From Coriaria nepalensis (Eukaryota; Streptophyta; Magnoliopsida; Cucurbitales; Coriariaceae), in assembly GCA_027186245.1 (NCBI GenBank), contig CP114481.1, positions 23,715,501 to 23,779,500 of the forward strand: DNA of 64,000 nt, written 5' to 3'. This document shows positions 1-11,501 of the stretch, one piece after another. How positions within the stretch are numbered: position 1 is the stretch's first letter; every line of letters starts with the position of its first letter. The notes under the pieces are model-generated. The model searched no databases. It had not been told where the DNA came from and was given only the letters and a program-made list of their open reading frames with translations. The position numbers and the translations under genes were made by a program.

Positions 1-840
1 ATGATTTTAAGGCTAAACAAATGCATTTTTACCTTCAATTGATCAACTGCAAGTTATGCACGAAAGTCATTTTTAAAGGCCAAATTTCGTTCGAAGTGAT
101 TTAGAATGATTTAATGACTAAAAGAGACGCAATAGTATGACTTTTAGGCTAAAAAAATGCAGAGTTGCCTTCAATAGATCAATTGCAACTTATGCATGAA
201 AGTTGTGTCTCAAATGCAAAAATAGAATTGGTTTGAAGTGCTTTCAAACAATTTAACGATATGAAAAGACTTAATGATATGCTTTTTAAGACTAAAATAA
301 TGCATTGTTGTCTTAAATAGATTAATTGCAAGTTATATAAGAAAATCATGTTTGAAGGGCGAAAATAGAATTTGTCGAATTAATTTAGAATGATTAATTG
401 ACTAGAAGAGACTCAGTGACATGACTCTAAGGCTAAACAAATGCATTGTTGCCCTCAATTGATCAACTGCAAGTTATGCACGAAAGTCAAGTTTAAGGGG
501 TGAATTTCATTCGAAGTGATTTAGAATGATTTACTGACTAAAAGAGATCCAATAATATGACCTTAAGACAAAAAAAATGCATAGTTGCGTTCAGTAGATG
601 AATTGCAAGTTTTGCATGAAAATTGTGTTTTAAATGCAAAAATTGAATTGGTTCGAAGTTCTTTCAAACAATTTAATGATATGAAAAGACTGAGTGATAT
701 CTTTTTAAGGCTAAAATAATGCATTGTTGTCTTTAATAGATTAATTGCAAGTTATGCAATAATATCATGATTGAAGGGAAAAAATAGAATTCATTCGAAT
801 TAATTTAGAATGATTTAATGATAAGGAGAGACTGAATGAC

Positions 841-976
841 ATGATTTTAAGGAAAAACAAATGCATTGTTGCTTTCAATAGATCAACTGCAAGTTATGCA
901 CGAAAGTCATTTTTAAAGACCGAATTTTGTTCGAAGTGATTTATAATGATTTTATGACTAAAAGAGACGCAATAAT
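841..976 (+). repeat. Reference A monomer (136 bp)
   Basis: Typical A monomer. It starts with ATGATTTTAAGG and has AAACAAATGCATTG, then GATCAACTGCAAG, GCACGAAAGTC, a TTCGAAGTGATTTA segment, and ends before AATATGACTTTAAGG. It is 6-7 bp shorter than B and C because it lacks the segment between the central GGC and GAATT that B and C carry as GCAAAAATA or GCGAAAATA. Most A copies carry CAAAA near position 13, from the AAGGCAAAAC variant; in this particular copy it reads GGAAAAAC. A lies after C and before B in every regular trimer. Confidence 0.93.
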
Positions 977-1118
977 ATGACTTTAAGGATAAAAAAATGC
1001 ATAGTTGCCTTCAATAGATCAATTGCAAGTTATGCATGAAACTCGTGTTTTAAATGCAAAAATAGAGTTGGTTCGAAGTGCTTTCAAACAATTTAATGAT
1101 ATTAAAAGACTGAACGAT
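977..1118 (+). repeat. Reference B monomer (142 bp)
   Basis: Typical B monomer. It begins ATGACTTTAAGG and has AAAAAAATGCATAG, ATCAATTGCAAG and GCATGAAACTCGTG, then AAATGCAAAAATAGA, GGTTCGAAGTGC and AATTTAATGATATT, ending at GAACGAT. Its first ~75 bp closely match A; the second half is B-specific. It exists in two main flavours, with ATGATATG or ATGATATT before AAAAGACTGA, and in a third flavour (ATGATTG, 1 bp shorter) confined to the last 9.5 kb. The GGTTCGA heptamer sits in its centre. Confidence 0.93.
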
Positions 1119-1261
1119 ATACTTTTTAAGGCAAAAATAATGCATTGTTGTCCTCAATAAATTAATTTTAAGTTATGTAAGAAAATCATGTTTGAAGGGC
1201 GAAAATAGAATTCGTTCAACTTAATTTGGAATAATTTAATAACTAGAAGAGACTCAGTGAC
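1119..1261 (+). repeat. Reference C monomer (143 bp)
   Basis: Typical C monomer. It begins ATACTTTTTAAGG (ATGC in other copies), has AAAATAATGCATTGTTGTC, AATTAATT, GTTATGTAAGAAAATCATG, GAAGGGCGAAAATAGAATTC and AACTAGAAGAGACTC, and ends GTGAC just before the next A. The GAATTC hexamer occurs in most C copies and not in A or B, so an EcoRI digest should give a ladder near 421 bp. Some copies (for example 361-420) read GAATTTGTCGAA instead and are 1 bp shorter, which explains the 420-bp trimers. Confidence 0.93.
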
Positions 1262-4200
1262 ATGATTTTAAGGCAAAACAAATGCATTGTTGCTTTCAAT
1301 AGATCAACTGCAAGTTATGCACGAAAGTCATTTTTAAAGACCGAATTTTGTTCAAAGTGATTTAGAATGATTTAATGACTAAAAGAGACGCAATAATAAG
1401 ACTTTAAGGATAAAAAAAATGCAGAGTTTCTTTCAATAGATCAATTGCAAGTTATGAATGAAACTCGTGTTTTAAATGCAAAAATAGAATTGGTTCGAAG
1501 TGCTTTCAAGCAATTTAATGATATTAAGAGACTGAACGATATACTTTTTAAGGCAAAAATAAAGCATTGTTGTCTTCAATAAATTAATTGCAAGTTATGT
1601 AAGAAAATCATGTTTGAAGGGCGAAAATAGATTCGTTCGACTTAATTTGGAATAATTTAATAACTTGAAGAGACTCAATGACATGACTTTAAGGCTAAAC
1701 AAATGCATTTTTGCCTTCAATAGATCAACTGCAAGTTATGCACGAAAGTCTTGTTTAAAGGCCGAATTTCATTAGAAGTAATTTAGAATGATTTAATGAC
1801 TAAAAGAGACGCAATACTATGACTTTAAGGCTAAAAAAATGCATAGTTGCCTTCAATAGATCAATTACAAGTTATGCATGAAAGTCGTGTCTTAAATGCA
1901 AAAATAGAACTTCTTCGAAGTCCTTTCAAACAATTTAATGATATGAAAAGACTGAATGATATACTTTTTAAGGCCAAAATAATGCATTCTTGTCTTTAAT
2001 AGATTAATTGGAAGTTATGTAATAAAATCATGATTGAAGGGAAAAAGTAGAATTCATTCGAATTAATTTAGAATGAATTAATGATAAGGAGAGACTGAAT
2101 GACGTGATTTTAAGCCAAAACAAATGCATTGGTGCTTTCAATAGATCAACGGCAAGTTATGCACGAAAGTCATTTTTAAAGACCGAATTTCGTTCAAAGT
2201 GATTTAGAATGATGTAATGACTAAAAGAGACGCAATACTATGACTTTAAGGCTAAAAAAATGCATAGTTGCCTTCAATAGATGAATTCCAAGTTATGCAT
2301 GAAACTCGTGTTTTAAATGCAAAAATAGAATTGGTTCGAAATGCTTTCAAACAATTTAATGATATTAAAAGACTTAATGATATACTTTTTAAGGCAAAAA
2401 TAATGCATTGTTGTCTTCAATAAATTAATTGCAAGTTATGTAAGAAAATCATGTTTGAAGGGCGAAAATTGGATTCGTTCGACTTAATTGGGAATAATCT
2501 AATAACTAGAAGAGATTCAATGACATGACTTTAAGGCTAAACAAATGCATTTTTGCCTTCAATTGATCAACTGCAAGTTATGCACGAAAGTCATTTTTAA
2601 AGGCCGAATTTCGTTCGAAGTGATTTAGAATGATTTAATGACTAAAAGGGACGCAATAATATGACTTTTAGGCTAAGAAAATGCAGAGTTGCCTTCAATA
2701 GATCAATTGCAACTTATGCATGAAAGTTGCGTCTCAAATGCAAAAATAGAATTGGTTTGAAGTGCTTTCAAACAATTTAATGATATGAAAAGACTTAATG
2801 ATATGCTTTTTAAGACTAACATAATGCATTGTTGTCTTCAATAGATAAATTGCAAGTTATGTAAGAAAATCATGTTTGAAGGGCGAAAATAGAATTTGTC
2901 GAATTAATTTAGAATGATTAATTGACTAGAAGAGACTCAGTGACATGACTTGAAGGCTAAAAAAATGCATTGTTGCCCTCAATTGATCAACTGCAAGTTA
3001 TGGACGAAAGTCATGTTTAAGGGGTGAATTTCATTCGAAGTGATTTAGAATGATTTACTGACTAAAAGAGATCCAATAATATGACCTTAAGACTAAAAAA
3101 ATGCATAGTTGCGTTCAGTAGATGAATTGCAAGTTATGCATGAAAATTGTGTTCTAAATGCAAAAATTGAATTGGTTCGAAGTTCTTTCAAACAATTTAA
3201 TGATATGAAAAGACTGAGTGATATGCTTTTAAAGGCTAAAATAATGCATTGTCGTCTTTAATAGATTAATTGCAAGTTATGCAATAAAATCATGATTGAA
3301 GGGAAAAAATAGAATTCATTCGAATTAATTTGGAATGATTTAATGATAAGGAGAGACTCAATGACATGATTTTAAGGCAAGACAAATGCATTGTTGCTTT
3401 CAATAGATCAACTGCAAGTTATGAACGAAAGTCATTTTTAAAGACCGAATTTCGTTCGAAGTGATTTAGAATGATTTAATGACTAAAAGAGACGCAATAA
3501 TATGACTTTAAGGATAAAAAAATGCATAGTTGCCTTTAATAGATCAATTGCAAGTTATGCATGAAGGTCTTGTTTTAAATGCAAAAATAGAATTGGTTCG
3601 AAGTGCTTCCAAGCAATTTAATGATATTAAAAGACTGAACGATATACTTTTTAAGGCAAAAATAATGCATTTTTGTCCTCAATAAATTAATTTTAAGTTA
3701 TGTAAGAAAATCATGTTTGAAGGGCGAAAATAGAATTCGTTCGACTTAATTTGGAATAATTTAATAACTAGAAGAGACTCAGTGACATGATTTTATGGCA
3801 AAAAAAATGCATTGTTGCTTTCGATAGATGAACTGCAAGTTATGCACGAAAGTCATTTTTAAATACCGAATTTCGTTCGAAGTGATTTAGAATGATTTAA
3901 TGACTAACAGAGACGCAATAATATGACTTGAAGGATAAAAAAATGCATAGTTGCCTTTAATAGATCAATTGCAAGTTATGAATGAAACTCGTGTTTTAAA
4001 TGCAAAAATAGAGTTGGTTTGAAGTGCTTTCAAACAATTTAATTATATTAAAAGACTGAACGATATACATTTTAAGGCAAAAATAATGCATTGTTGTCCT
4101 CAATAAATTAATTTTAAGTTATGTAAGAAAATCATGTTTGAAGGGCGAAAATAGAATTCGTTCGACTTAATTTGGAATAATTTAATAACTAGAAGAGACT

Positions 4201-4343
4201 CAGTGACATGATTTTAAGGAAAAACAAATGCATTGTTGCTTTCAATAGATCAACTGCAAGTTATGCACGAAAGTCATTTTTAAAGACCGAATTTCGTTCA
4301 AAGTGATTTAGAATGATTTAATGACTAAAAGAGACGCAATAAT

Positions 4344-4479
4344 ATGACTTTAAGGCTAAAAAAATGCATTGTTTCTTTCAATAGATCAACTGCAAGTTAT
4401 GCATGAAAGTCATTTTTAAAGACCGAATTTCATTCGAAGTGACTTAGAATGATTCAATGACTAAAAGAGACGCAATAAT
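4344..4479 (+). repeat. Supernumerary A monomer (A-A-B-C unit)
   Basis: The A monomer at 4208-4343 is followed not by B but by a second A-type monomer of 136 bp that begins with a B-like ATGACTTTAAGGCTAAAA and continues with A features: GATCAACTGCAAG, GTCATTTTTAAAGACC and CATTCGAAGTGAC. The ordinary B starts at 4480. The A-to-A distance across this unit, 4208 to 4765, is therefore 557 bp (421 + 136). It can be explained by one unequal exchange between A and B registers, which would make its 5' end a B/A hybrid. Confidence 0.85.
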
Positions 4480-6448
4480 ATGACTTTAAGGATAAAAAAA
4501 TGCATAGTTGCCTTCAATAGATCAATTGCAAGTTATGCATGAAACCCGTGTTTTAAATGCAAAAATAGAATTGGTTCGAAGTGCTTTCAAACAATTTAAA
4601 GATATTAAAAGACTGAACGATATACCTTTTAAGGCAAAAATAATGCATTGTTGTTCTCAATAAATTAATTTTAAGTTATGTAAGAAAATCATGTTTGAAG
4701 GGCTAAAATAGAATTCGTTCGACTTAATTTGGAATAATTTAATAACTAGAAGAGACTCAGTGACATGATTTTAAGGACAAACAAATGCATTGTTGCTTTC
4801 AGTAGATCAACTGCAAGTTATGCAGGAATGTCATTTTTAAAGACCAAATTTCGTTCAAAGTGATTTAGAATGATTTAATTACTAAAAGAGACGCAGTAAT
4901 ATGACTTTAAGGCTAAAAAAATGCAGAGTTGCCTTCAATAGATCAATTGCAAGTTATGAATGAAACTCGTGTTTTAAATGCAAAAATAGAATTGGTTCGA
5001 AGTGCTTTCAAGCAATTTAATGATATTAAGAGACTGAACGATATACTTTTTAAGGCAAAAATAATGCATTGTTGTCCTCAATAAATTCATTTTAAGTTAT
5101 GTAAGAAAATCATGTTTGAAGGGCGAGAATAGAATTCGTTCGACTTAATTGGGAATAATTTAATAACTAGAAGAGACTCAGTGACATGATTTTAAGGCAA
5201 AACAAATTCATTGTTGCTTTCAATAGATCAACTGCAAGTTATGCACGAAAGTCATTTTTAAAGACCGAATTTCGTTCAAAGTGATTTAGAATGATTTAAT
5301 GACTAAAAGAGACGCAATAATAAGACTTTAAGGATAAAAAAAATGCAGAGTTTCTTTCAATAGATCAATTGCAAGTTATGAATGAAACTCGTGTTTTAAA
5401 TGCAAAAATAGAATTGGTTCGAAGTGCTTTCAAGCAATTTAATGATATTAAGAGACTGAACGATCTACTTTTTAAGGCAAAAATAAAGCATTGTTGTCTT
5501 CAATAAATTAATTGCAAGTTATGTAAGAAAATCATGTTTGAAGGGCGAAAATAGAATTTGTCGAATTAATTTAGAATGATTTATTGACTAGAAGAGACTC
5601 AGTGACATGACTTTAAGGCTAAACAAATGCATTGTTGCCCTCAATTGATCAACTGCAAGTTATGGACGAAAGTCATGTTTAAGGGGTGAATTTCATTCGA
5701 AGTGATTTAGAATGATTTACTGACTAAAAGAGATCCAATAATATGACCTTAAGACTAAAAAAATGCATAGTTGCGTTCAATAGATCAATTGCAAGTTATG
5801 CATGAAAATTGTGTTTTAAATGCAAAAATTGAATTGGTTCGAAGTTCTTTCAAACAATTTAATGATATGAAAAGACTGAGTGATATGCTTTTTAAGGCTA
5901 AAATAATGCATTGTTGTCTTTAATAGATTAATTGCAAGTTATGCAATAATATCATGATTGAAGGGAAAAAATAGAATTCATTCGAATTAATTTAGAATGA
6001 TTTAATGATAAGGAGAGACTCAATGACATGATTTTAAAGCAAAACAAATGCATTGTTGCTTTCAATAGATCAACTGCAAGTTATGCACAAAAGTTATTTT
6101 TTAAGACCGAATTTGGTTCGAAGTGATTTAGAATGATTTAATGACTAAAAGAGACGCAATAATATGACTTTAAGGATAAAAAAATGCATAGTTGCCTTCA
6201 GTAGATCAATTGCAAGTTAAGCATGAAACGCTTGTTTTAAATGCAAAAATAGAATTGGTTCGAAGTGCTTTCAAACAATTTAATGATATTAAAAGACTGA
6301 ACGATATATTTTTTAAGGCAAAAATAATGCATTGTTGTCCTCAATAAATTAATTTTAAGTTATATAGGAAAATCATGTTTGAAGGGCGAAAATAGAATTC
6401 GTTCGACTTAATTGGGAATAATTTAATAACTAGAAGAGACTCAATGAC

Positions 6449-9400
6449 TTGACTTTAAGGCTAAACAAATGCATTTTTGCCTTCAATAGATCAACTGCAA
6501 GTTATGCACGAAAGCCATTTTTAAAGGCCGAATTTCGTTCGAAGTGATTTAGAATGATTTAATGACTAAAAGAGACGCAATAATATGACTTTCAGGCTAA
6601 AAAAATGCAGAGTTGCCTTCAATAGATCAATTGCAACTTATGCATGAAAGTTGTGTCTCAAATGCAAAAATAGAATTGGTTTGAAGTGCTTTCAAACAAT
6701 TTAATGATATTAAAAGACTGAATGATATGCTTTTTAAGACAAAAATAATGCATTGTTGTCCTCAATAAATTAATTTTAAGTTATGTAAGAAAATTATGTT
6801 TGAAGGGCGAAAATAGAATTCGTTCGACTTAATTTGGAATAATTTAATAACTGGAAGAGAGTCAATGACATGGCTTTAAGGCTAAACAAATTAATTGTTT
6901 CTTTCAATAGATCAACTGCAAGTTATGCATGAAAGTCATTTTTAAAGACCGAATTTCGTTTCAAGTGATTTAGAATGATTTAATGACTAAAAGAGATGCA
7001 ATAATATGACTTTAAGGATAAAAAAATGCAGAGTTGCCTTCAATAGATCAATTGCAAGTTATGCATGAAACTCGTGTTTTAAATGCAAAAATAGAATTGG
7101 TTCGAAGTGCTTTCAAACAATTTAATGATATTAAAAGACTGAACGATATACTTTTTCAGGCAAAAATAATGCATTGTTGTCCTCAATAAATTAATTTTAA
7201 GTTATGTAAGAAAATCATGTTTGAAGGGCGAAAATAGAATTCGTTCGACTTAATTGGGAATAATTTAATAACTAGAAGAGACTCAGTGACATGATTTTAA
7301 GGCAAAACAAATGCATTGTTGCTTTCAATAGATCAACTGCAAGTTATGCACGAAAATCATTTTTAAAGACCGAATTTTGTTCGAAGTGAGTTAGAATGAT
7401 TTTATGACTAAAAGAGACGCAATAATATGACTTTAAGGATAAAAAAATGCAGAGTTGCCTTCAATAGATCAATTGCAACTTATGCATGAAACTCGTGTTT
7501 TAAATGCGAAAATAGAATTGGTTCGAAGTGCATTCAAGCAATTTAATGATATTAAGAGACTGAACGATATACTTTTTAAGGCAAAAATAATGCATTGTTG
7601 TCTTCAATAAATTAATTGCAAGTTATGTAGGAAAATCATGTTTGAAGGGCGAAAATAGAATTCGTTCGAATTAATTTGGAATAATTTAATAACTAGAAGA
7701 GACTCAATGACATGAATTTAAGGCTAAACAAATGCATTTTTGCCTTCAATAGATCAACTGCAAGTTATGCACGAAAGCCATTTTTAAAGGCCGAATTTCG
7801 TTCGAAGTGATTTAGAATGATTTAATGACTAAAAGAGACGCAATAATATGACTTTTAGGGTAAAAAAATGCAGAGTTGCCTTCAATAGATCAATTGCAAC
7901 TTATGCGTGAAAGTTGTGTCTCAAATGCAAAAATAGAATTTGTTTGAAGTGCTTTCAAACAATTTAATGATATTAAAAGACTGAATGATATGCTTTTTAA
8001 GACTAAAATAATGCATTGTTGTCCTCAATAAATTCATTTTAAGTTATGTAAGAAAATTATGTTTGAAGGGCGAAAATAGAATTCGTTCGACTTAATTTGG
8101 AATAATTTAATAACTGGAAGAGAGTCAATGACATGGCTTTAAGGCTAAACAAATTAATTGTTTCTTTCAATAGATCAACTGCAAGTTATGCATGAAAGTC
8201 ATTTTTAAAGACCGAATTTCGTTTCAAGTGATTTAGAATGATTTAATGACTAAAAGAGATGCAATAATATGACTTTAAGGATAAAAAAATGCAGAGTTGC
8301 CTTCAATAGATCAATTGCAAGTTATGCATGAAACTCGTGTTTTAAATGCAAAAATAGAATTGGTTCGAAGTGCTTTCAAGCAATTTAATGATATTAAGAG
8401 ACTGAACGATATACTTTTTAAGGCAAAAATAATGCATTGTTGTCTTCAATAAATTAATTGCAAGTTATGTAAGAAAATCATGTTTGAAGGGCGAAAATAG
8501 AATTCGTTCGAATTAATTTGGAATAATTTAATAACTAGAAGAGACTCAATGACATGAATTTAAGGCTAAACAAATGCATTTTTGCCTTCAATAGATCAAC
8601 TGCAAGTTATGCACGAAAGTCATTTTTCAGGGCCGAATTTCGTTCGAAGTGATTTCGAATGATTTAATAACTAAAAGGGACACAATAATATGACTCTTAG
8701 GCTAAAAAAATGCAGAGTTGCCTTCAATAGATCAATTGCAACTTATGCATGAAACTCGTGTTTTAAATGCAAAAATAGAATTGGTTCGAAATGCTTTCAA
8801 AGAATTTAATGATATTAAAAGACTGAATGATATACTTTTTAAGGCAAAAATAATGCATTGTTGTCTTCAATAAATTAATTGCAAGTTATGGAAGAAAATC
8901 ATGTTTGAAGGGCGAAAATAGAATTCGTTCGACTTAATTTGGAATAATTTAATAACTAGAAGAGACTCAATGACATGACTTTAAGGCTAAACAAATGCAT
9001 TGTTTCTTTCAATAGATGAACTGCAAGTTATGCATGAAAGTCATTTTTAAAGACCGAATTTCGTTTCAAGTGATTTAGAATGATCTAATGACTAAAAGAG
9101 ACGCAATAATATGACTTTAAGGATAAAAAAATGCAGAGTTGCCTTCAATAGATCAATTGCAAGTTATGCATGAAACTCGTGTTTTAAATGCAAAAATAGA
9201 ATTGGTTCGAAGTGCTTTCAAACAATTTAATGATATTAAAAGACTGAACGATATACTTTTTAAGGCAAAAATAATGCATTGTTGTCCTCAATAAATTAAT
9301 TTTAAGTTATGTAAGAAAATCATGTTTGAAGGGCGAAAATATAATTCGTTCGACTTAATTGGGAATAATTTAATAACTAGAAGAGACTCAGTGACATGAT

Positions 9401-10238
9401 TTTAAGGCAAAACAAATGCATTGTTGCTTTCAATAGATCAACTGCAAGTTATGCACGAAAGTCATTTTTAAAGACCGAATTTCATTCGAAATGATTTAGA
9501 ATGATTTAATGACTAAAAGAGACGCAATAATATGACTTTAAGGATAAAAAAATGCAGAGTTGCCTTCAATAGATCAATTGTAGCTTATGCATGAAACTCG
9601 TGTTTTAAATGCGAAAATAGAATTGGTTCGAAGTGCTTTCAAGCAATTTAATGATATTAAGAGACTGAACGATATACTTTTTAAGGCAAAAATAATGCAT
9701 TGTTGTCTTCAATAAATTAATTGCAAGTTATGTAAGAAAATCATGTTTGAAGGGCGAAAATAGAATTCGTTCGAATTAATTTGGAATAATTTAATAACTA
9801 GAAGAGACTCAATGACATGAATTTAAGGCTAAACAAATGCATTTTTGCCTTCAATAGATCAACGGTAAGTTATGCACGAAAGTCATTTTTCAGGGCCGAA
9901 TTTCGTTCGAAGTGATTTAGAATGATTTAATGACTAAAAGGGACACAATAATATGACTTTCAGGCTAAAAAAAATGCAGAGTTGCCTTCAATAGATCAAT
10001 TGCAACTTATGCATGAAACTCGTGTTTTAAATGCAAAAATAGAATTCGTTCGAAATTCTTTCAAACAATTTAATGATATTAAAAGACTGAATGATATACT
10101 TTTTAAGGCAAAAATAATGCATTGTTGTCTTCAATAAATTAATTGCAAGTTATGTAAGAAAATCATGTTTGAAGGGCGAAAATAGAATTCGATCGACTTA
10201 ATTGGGAATAATTTAATAACTAGAAGAGAATCAATGAC
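6449..10238 (+). repeat. Domain II: three-trimer (1263-bp) HOR
   Basis: Nine trimers follow an X-Y-Z cycle. X begins ATGGCTTTAAGG or ATGACTTTAAGG with a GTTTCTTTC A monomer (6870, 8133, 8975). Y has the AAATGCGAAAATAG B variant (7291, 9396). Z begins ATGAATTTAAGG (7712, 8554, 9817). X at 6870 and 8133 share the AACAAATTAATTG variant 1263 bp apart. AAAGCCATTTTTAAAGG is shared by 6449 and 7712, and TTTTTCAGGGCCG by 8554 and 9817, both at 1263 bp. The unit at 8133 has an X-type A monomer followed by a Y-like B/C, so one cycle is shortened to two trimers. Confidence 0.8.
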
Positions 10239-11501
10239 ATGACTTTAAGGCTAAACAAATGCATTTTTGCCTTCAAGAGATCAACTGCAAGTTATGCACG
10301 AAAGTCATGTTTAAGGGGTGAATTTCATTCGAAGTGATTTAGAATGATTTACTGACTAAAAGAGATCCAATAATATGACCTTAAGACTAAAAAAATATAG
10401 AGTTGCGTTCAATAGATCAATTGCAAGTTATGCATGAAAATTGTGATTTAAATGCAAAAATTGAATTAGTTCGAAGTTCTTTCAAACAATTTAATGATAT
10501 GAAAAGACTGAGTGATATGCTTTTTAAGGCTAAAATAATGCATTGTTGTCTTTAATAGATTAATTGCAAGTTATGTAATATAATTATGGTTGAGGGGAAA
10601 AAATAGAATTTATTCGAATTAATTTAGAATGATTTAATGATAAGGAGAGACTGAATGACATGATTTTAAGGCAAAACAAATGCATTGTTGCTTTCAATAG
10701 ATCAACTGCAAGTTATGCACGAAAGTCATTTTTAAAGACCAAATTTCGTTCGAAGTGATTTAGAATGATTTTACGACTAAAAGAGACGCAATAATATGAC
10801 TTTAAGGATAAAAAAATGCATAGTTGCCTTCAATAGATCAATTGCAAGTTATGCATGGAACTCGTGTTTTAAATGCAAAAATAGAATTGGTTCGAAGTGC
10901 TTTCAAACAATTTAATGATATTAAAAGACTGAACGATATACTTTTTAAGGCAAAAATAATGCATTGTTGTCTTCAAAAAATTAATTTTAAGTTATGTAAG
11001 AAAATCATGTTTGAAGGGCGAAAATAGAATTCGTTCGACTTAATTGGGAATAATTTAATAACTAGAAGAGACTCAGTGACATGATTTTAAGGCAAAACAA
11101 ATGCATTGTTGCTTTCAATAGATCAATTGCAAGTTATGCACGAAAATCATTTTTAAAGACCGAATTTTGTTCGAAGTGATTTAGAATGATTTTATGACTA
11201 AAAGAGACGCAATAATATGACTTTAAGGATAAAAAAATGCAGAGTTGCCTTCAATAGATCAATTGCAAGTTATGCATGGAACTCGTGTTTTAAATGCAAA
11301 AATAGAATTGGTTCGAAGTGCTTTCAAACAATTTAATGATATTAAAAGACTGAACGATATACTTTTTAAGGCAAAAATAATGCATTGTTGTCTTCAATAA
11401 ATTAATTGCAAGTTATGTAAGAAAATCATGTTTGAAGGGCGAAAAAAGAATTCGTTCGACTTAATTGGGAATAATTTAATAACTAGAAAAGACTCAATGA
11501 C
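10239..11501 (+). repeat. Transition trimers
   Basis: Three trimers (A starts 10239, 10660, 11081) of types already seen in Domain I. The first joins an ATTTTTGCC A monomer start to a GTTTAAGGGGTG end, so it is a hybrid of two trimer types. The second carries the GATAAGGAGAGACTGAATG end that marks one C subtype. The stretch contains one copy (10824-11027) whose usual in-frame stop between B and C is mutated. No non-satellite sequence is present. Confidence 0.7.

Larger units (their letters stand above)
1..6448 (+). repeat. Domain I: mixed trimers with a six-trimer duplication
   Basis: About 15 trimers of several types. The first four (1-1682) match 2525-4207 in order, an offset of about 2524 bp or six trimers. 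Shared markers include a CTCAATTGATC A monomer followed by GTTTAAGGGGTG (421 and 2945) and the B variant with TTATGAATGAAACTC (near 1449 and 3977). After that the order departs, with the trimer at 1262 reappearing at 5186, including its unusual AATAATAAGACTTTAAGG and eight-A run. An extra A monomer interrupts the phase at 4344. The block looks like an older HOR partly scrambled by unequal exchange. Confidence 0.75.

Noticed and set aside
61..120. CENP-B box-like TTCGTTCGAAGTGAT in A monomers
   Set aside because: It shares TTCGTT and GAA with the CENP-B box but lacks the required CGGG at the end; about a third of positions mismatch, so it does not meet the core motif.
10824..11027. 67-codon plus-strand open frame (and similar frames at 48812-48997, 49636-49839 and 53845-54063)
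   Set aside because: Each is a B-C stretch of the satellite in which the stop usual at the start of C is mutated. They open with TTG, have no conserved start context, and neighbouring copies of the same sequence are interrupted. No protein family was recognised.
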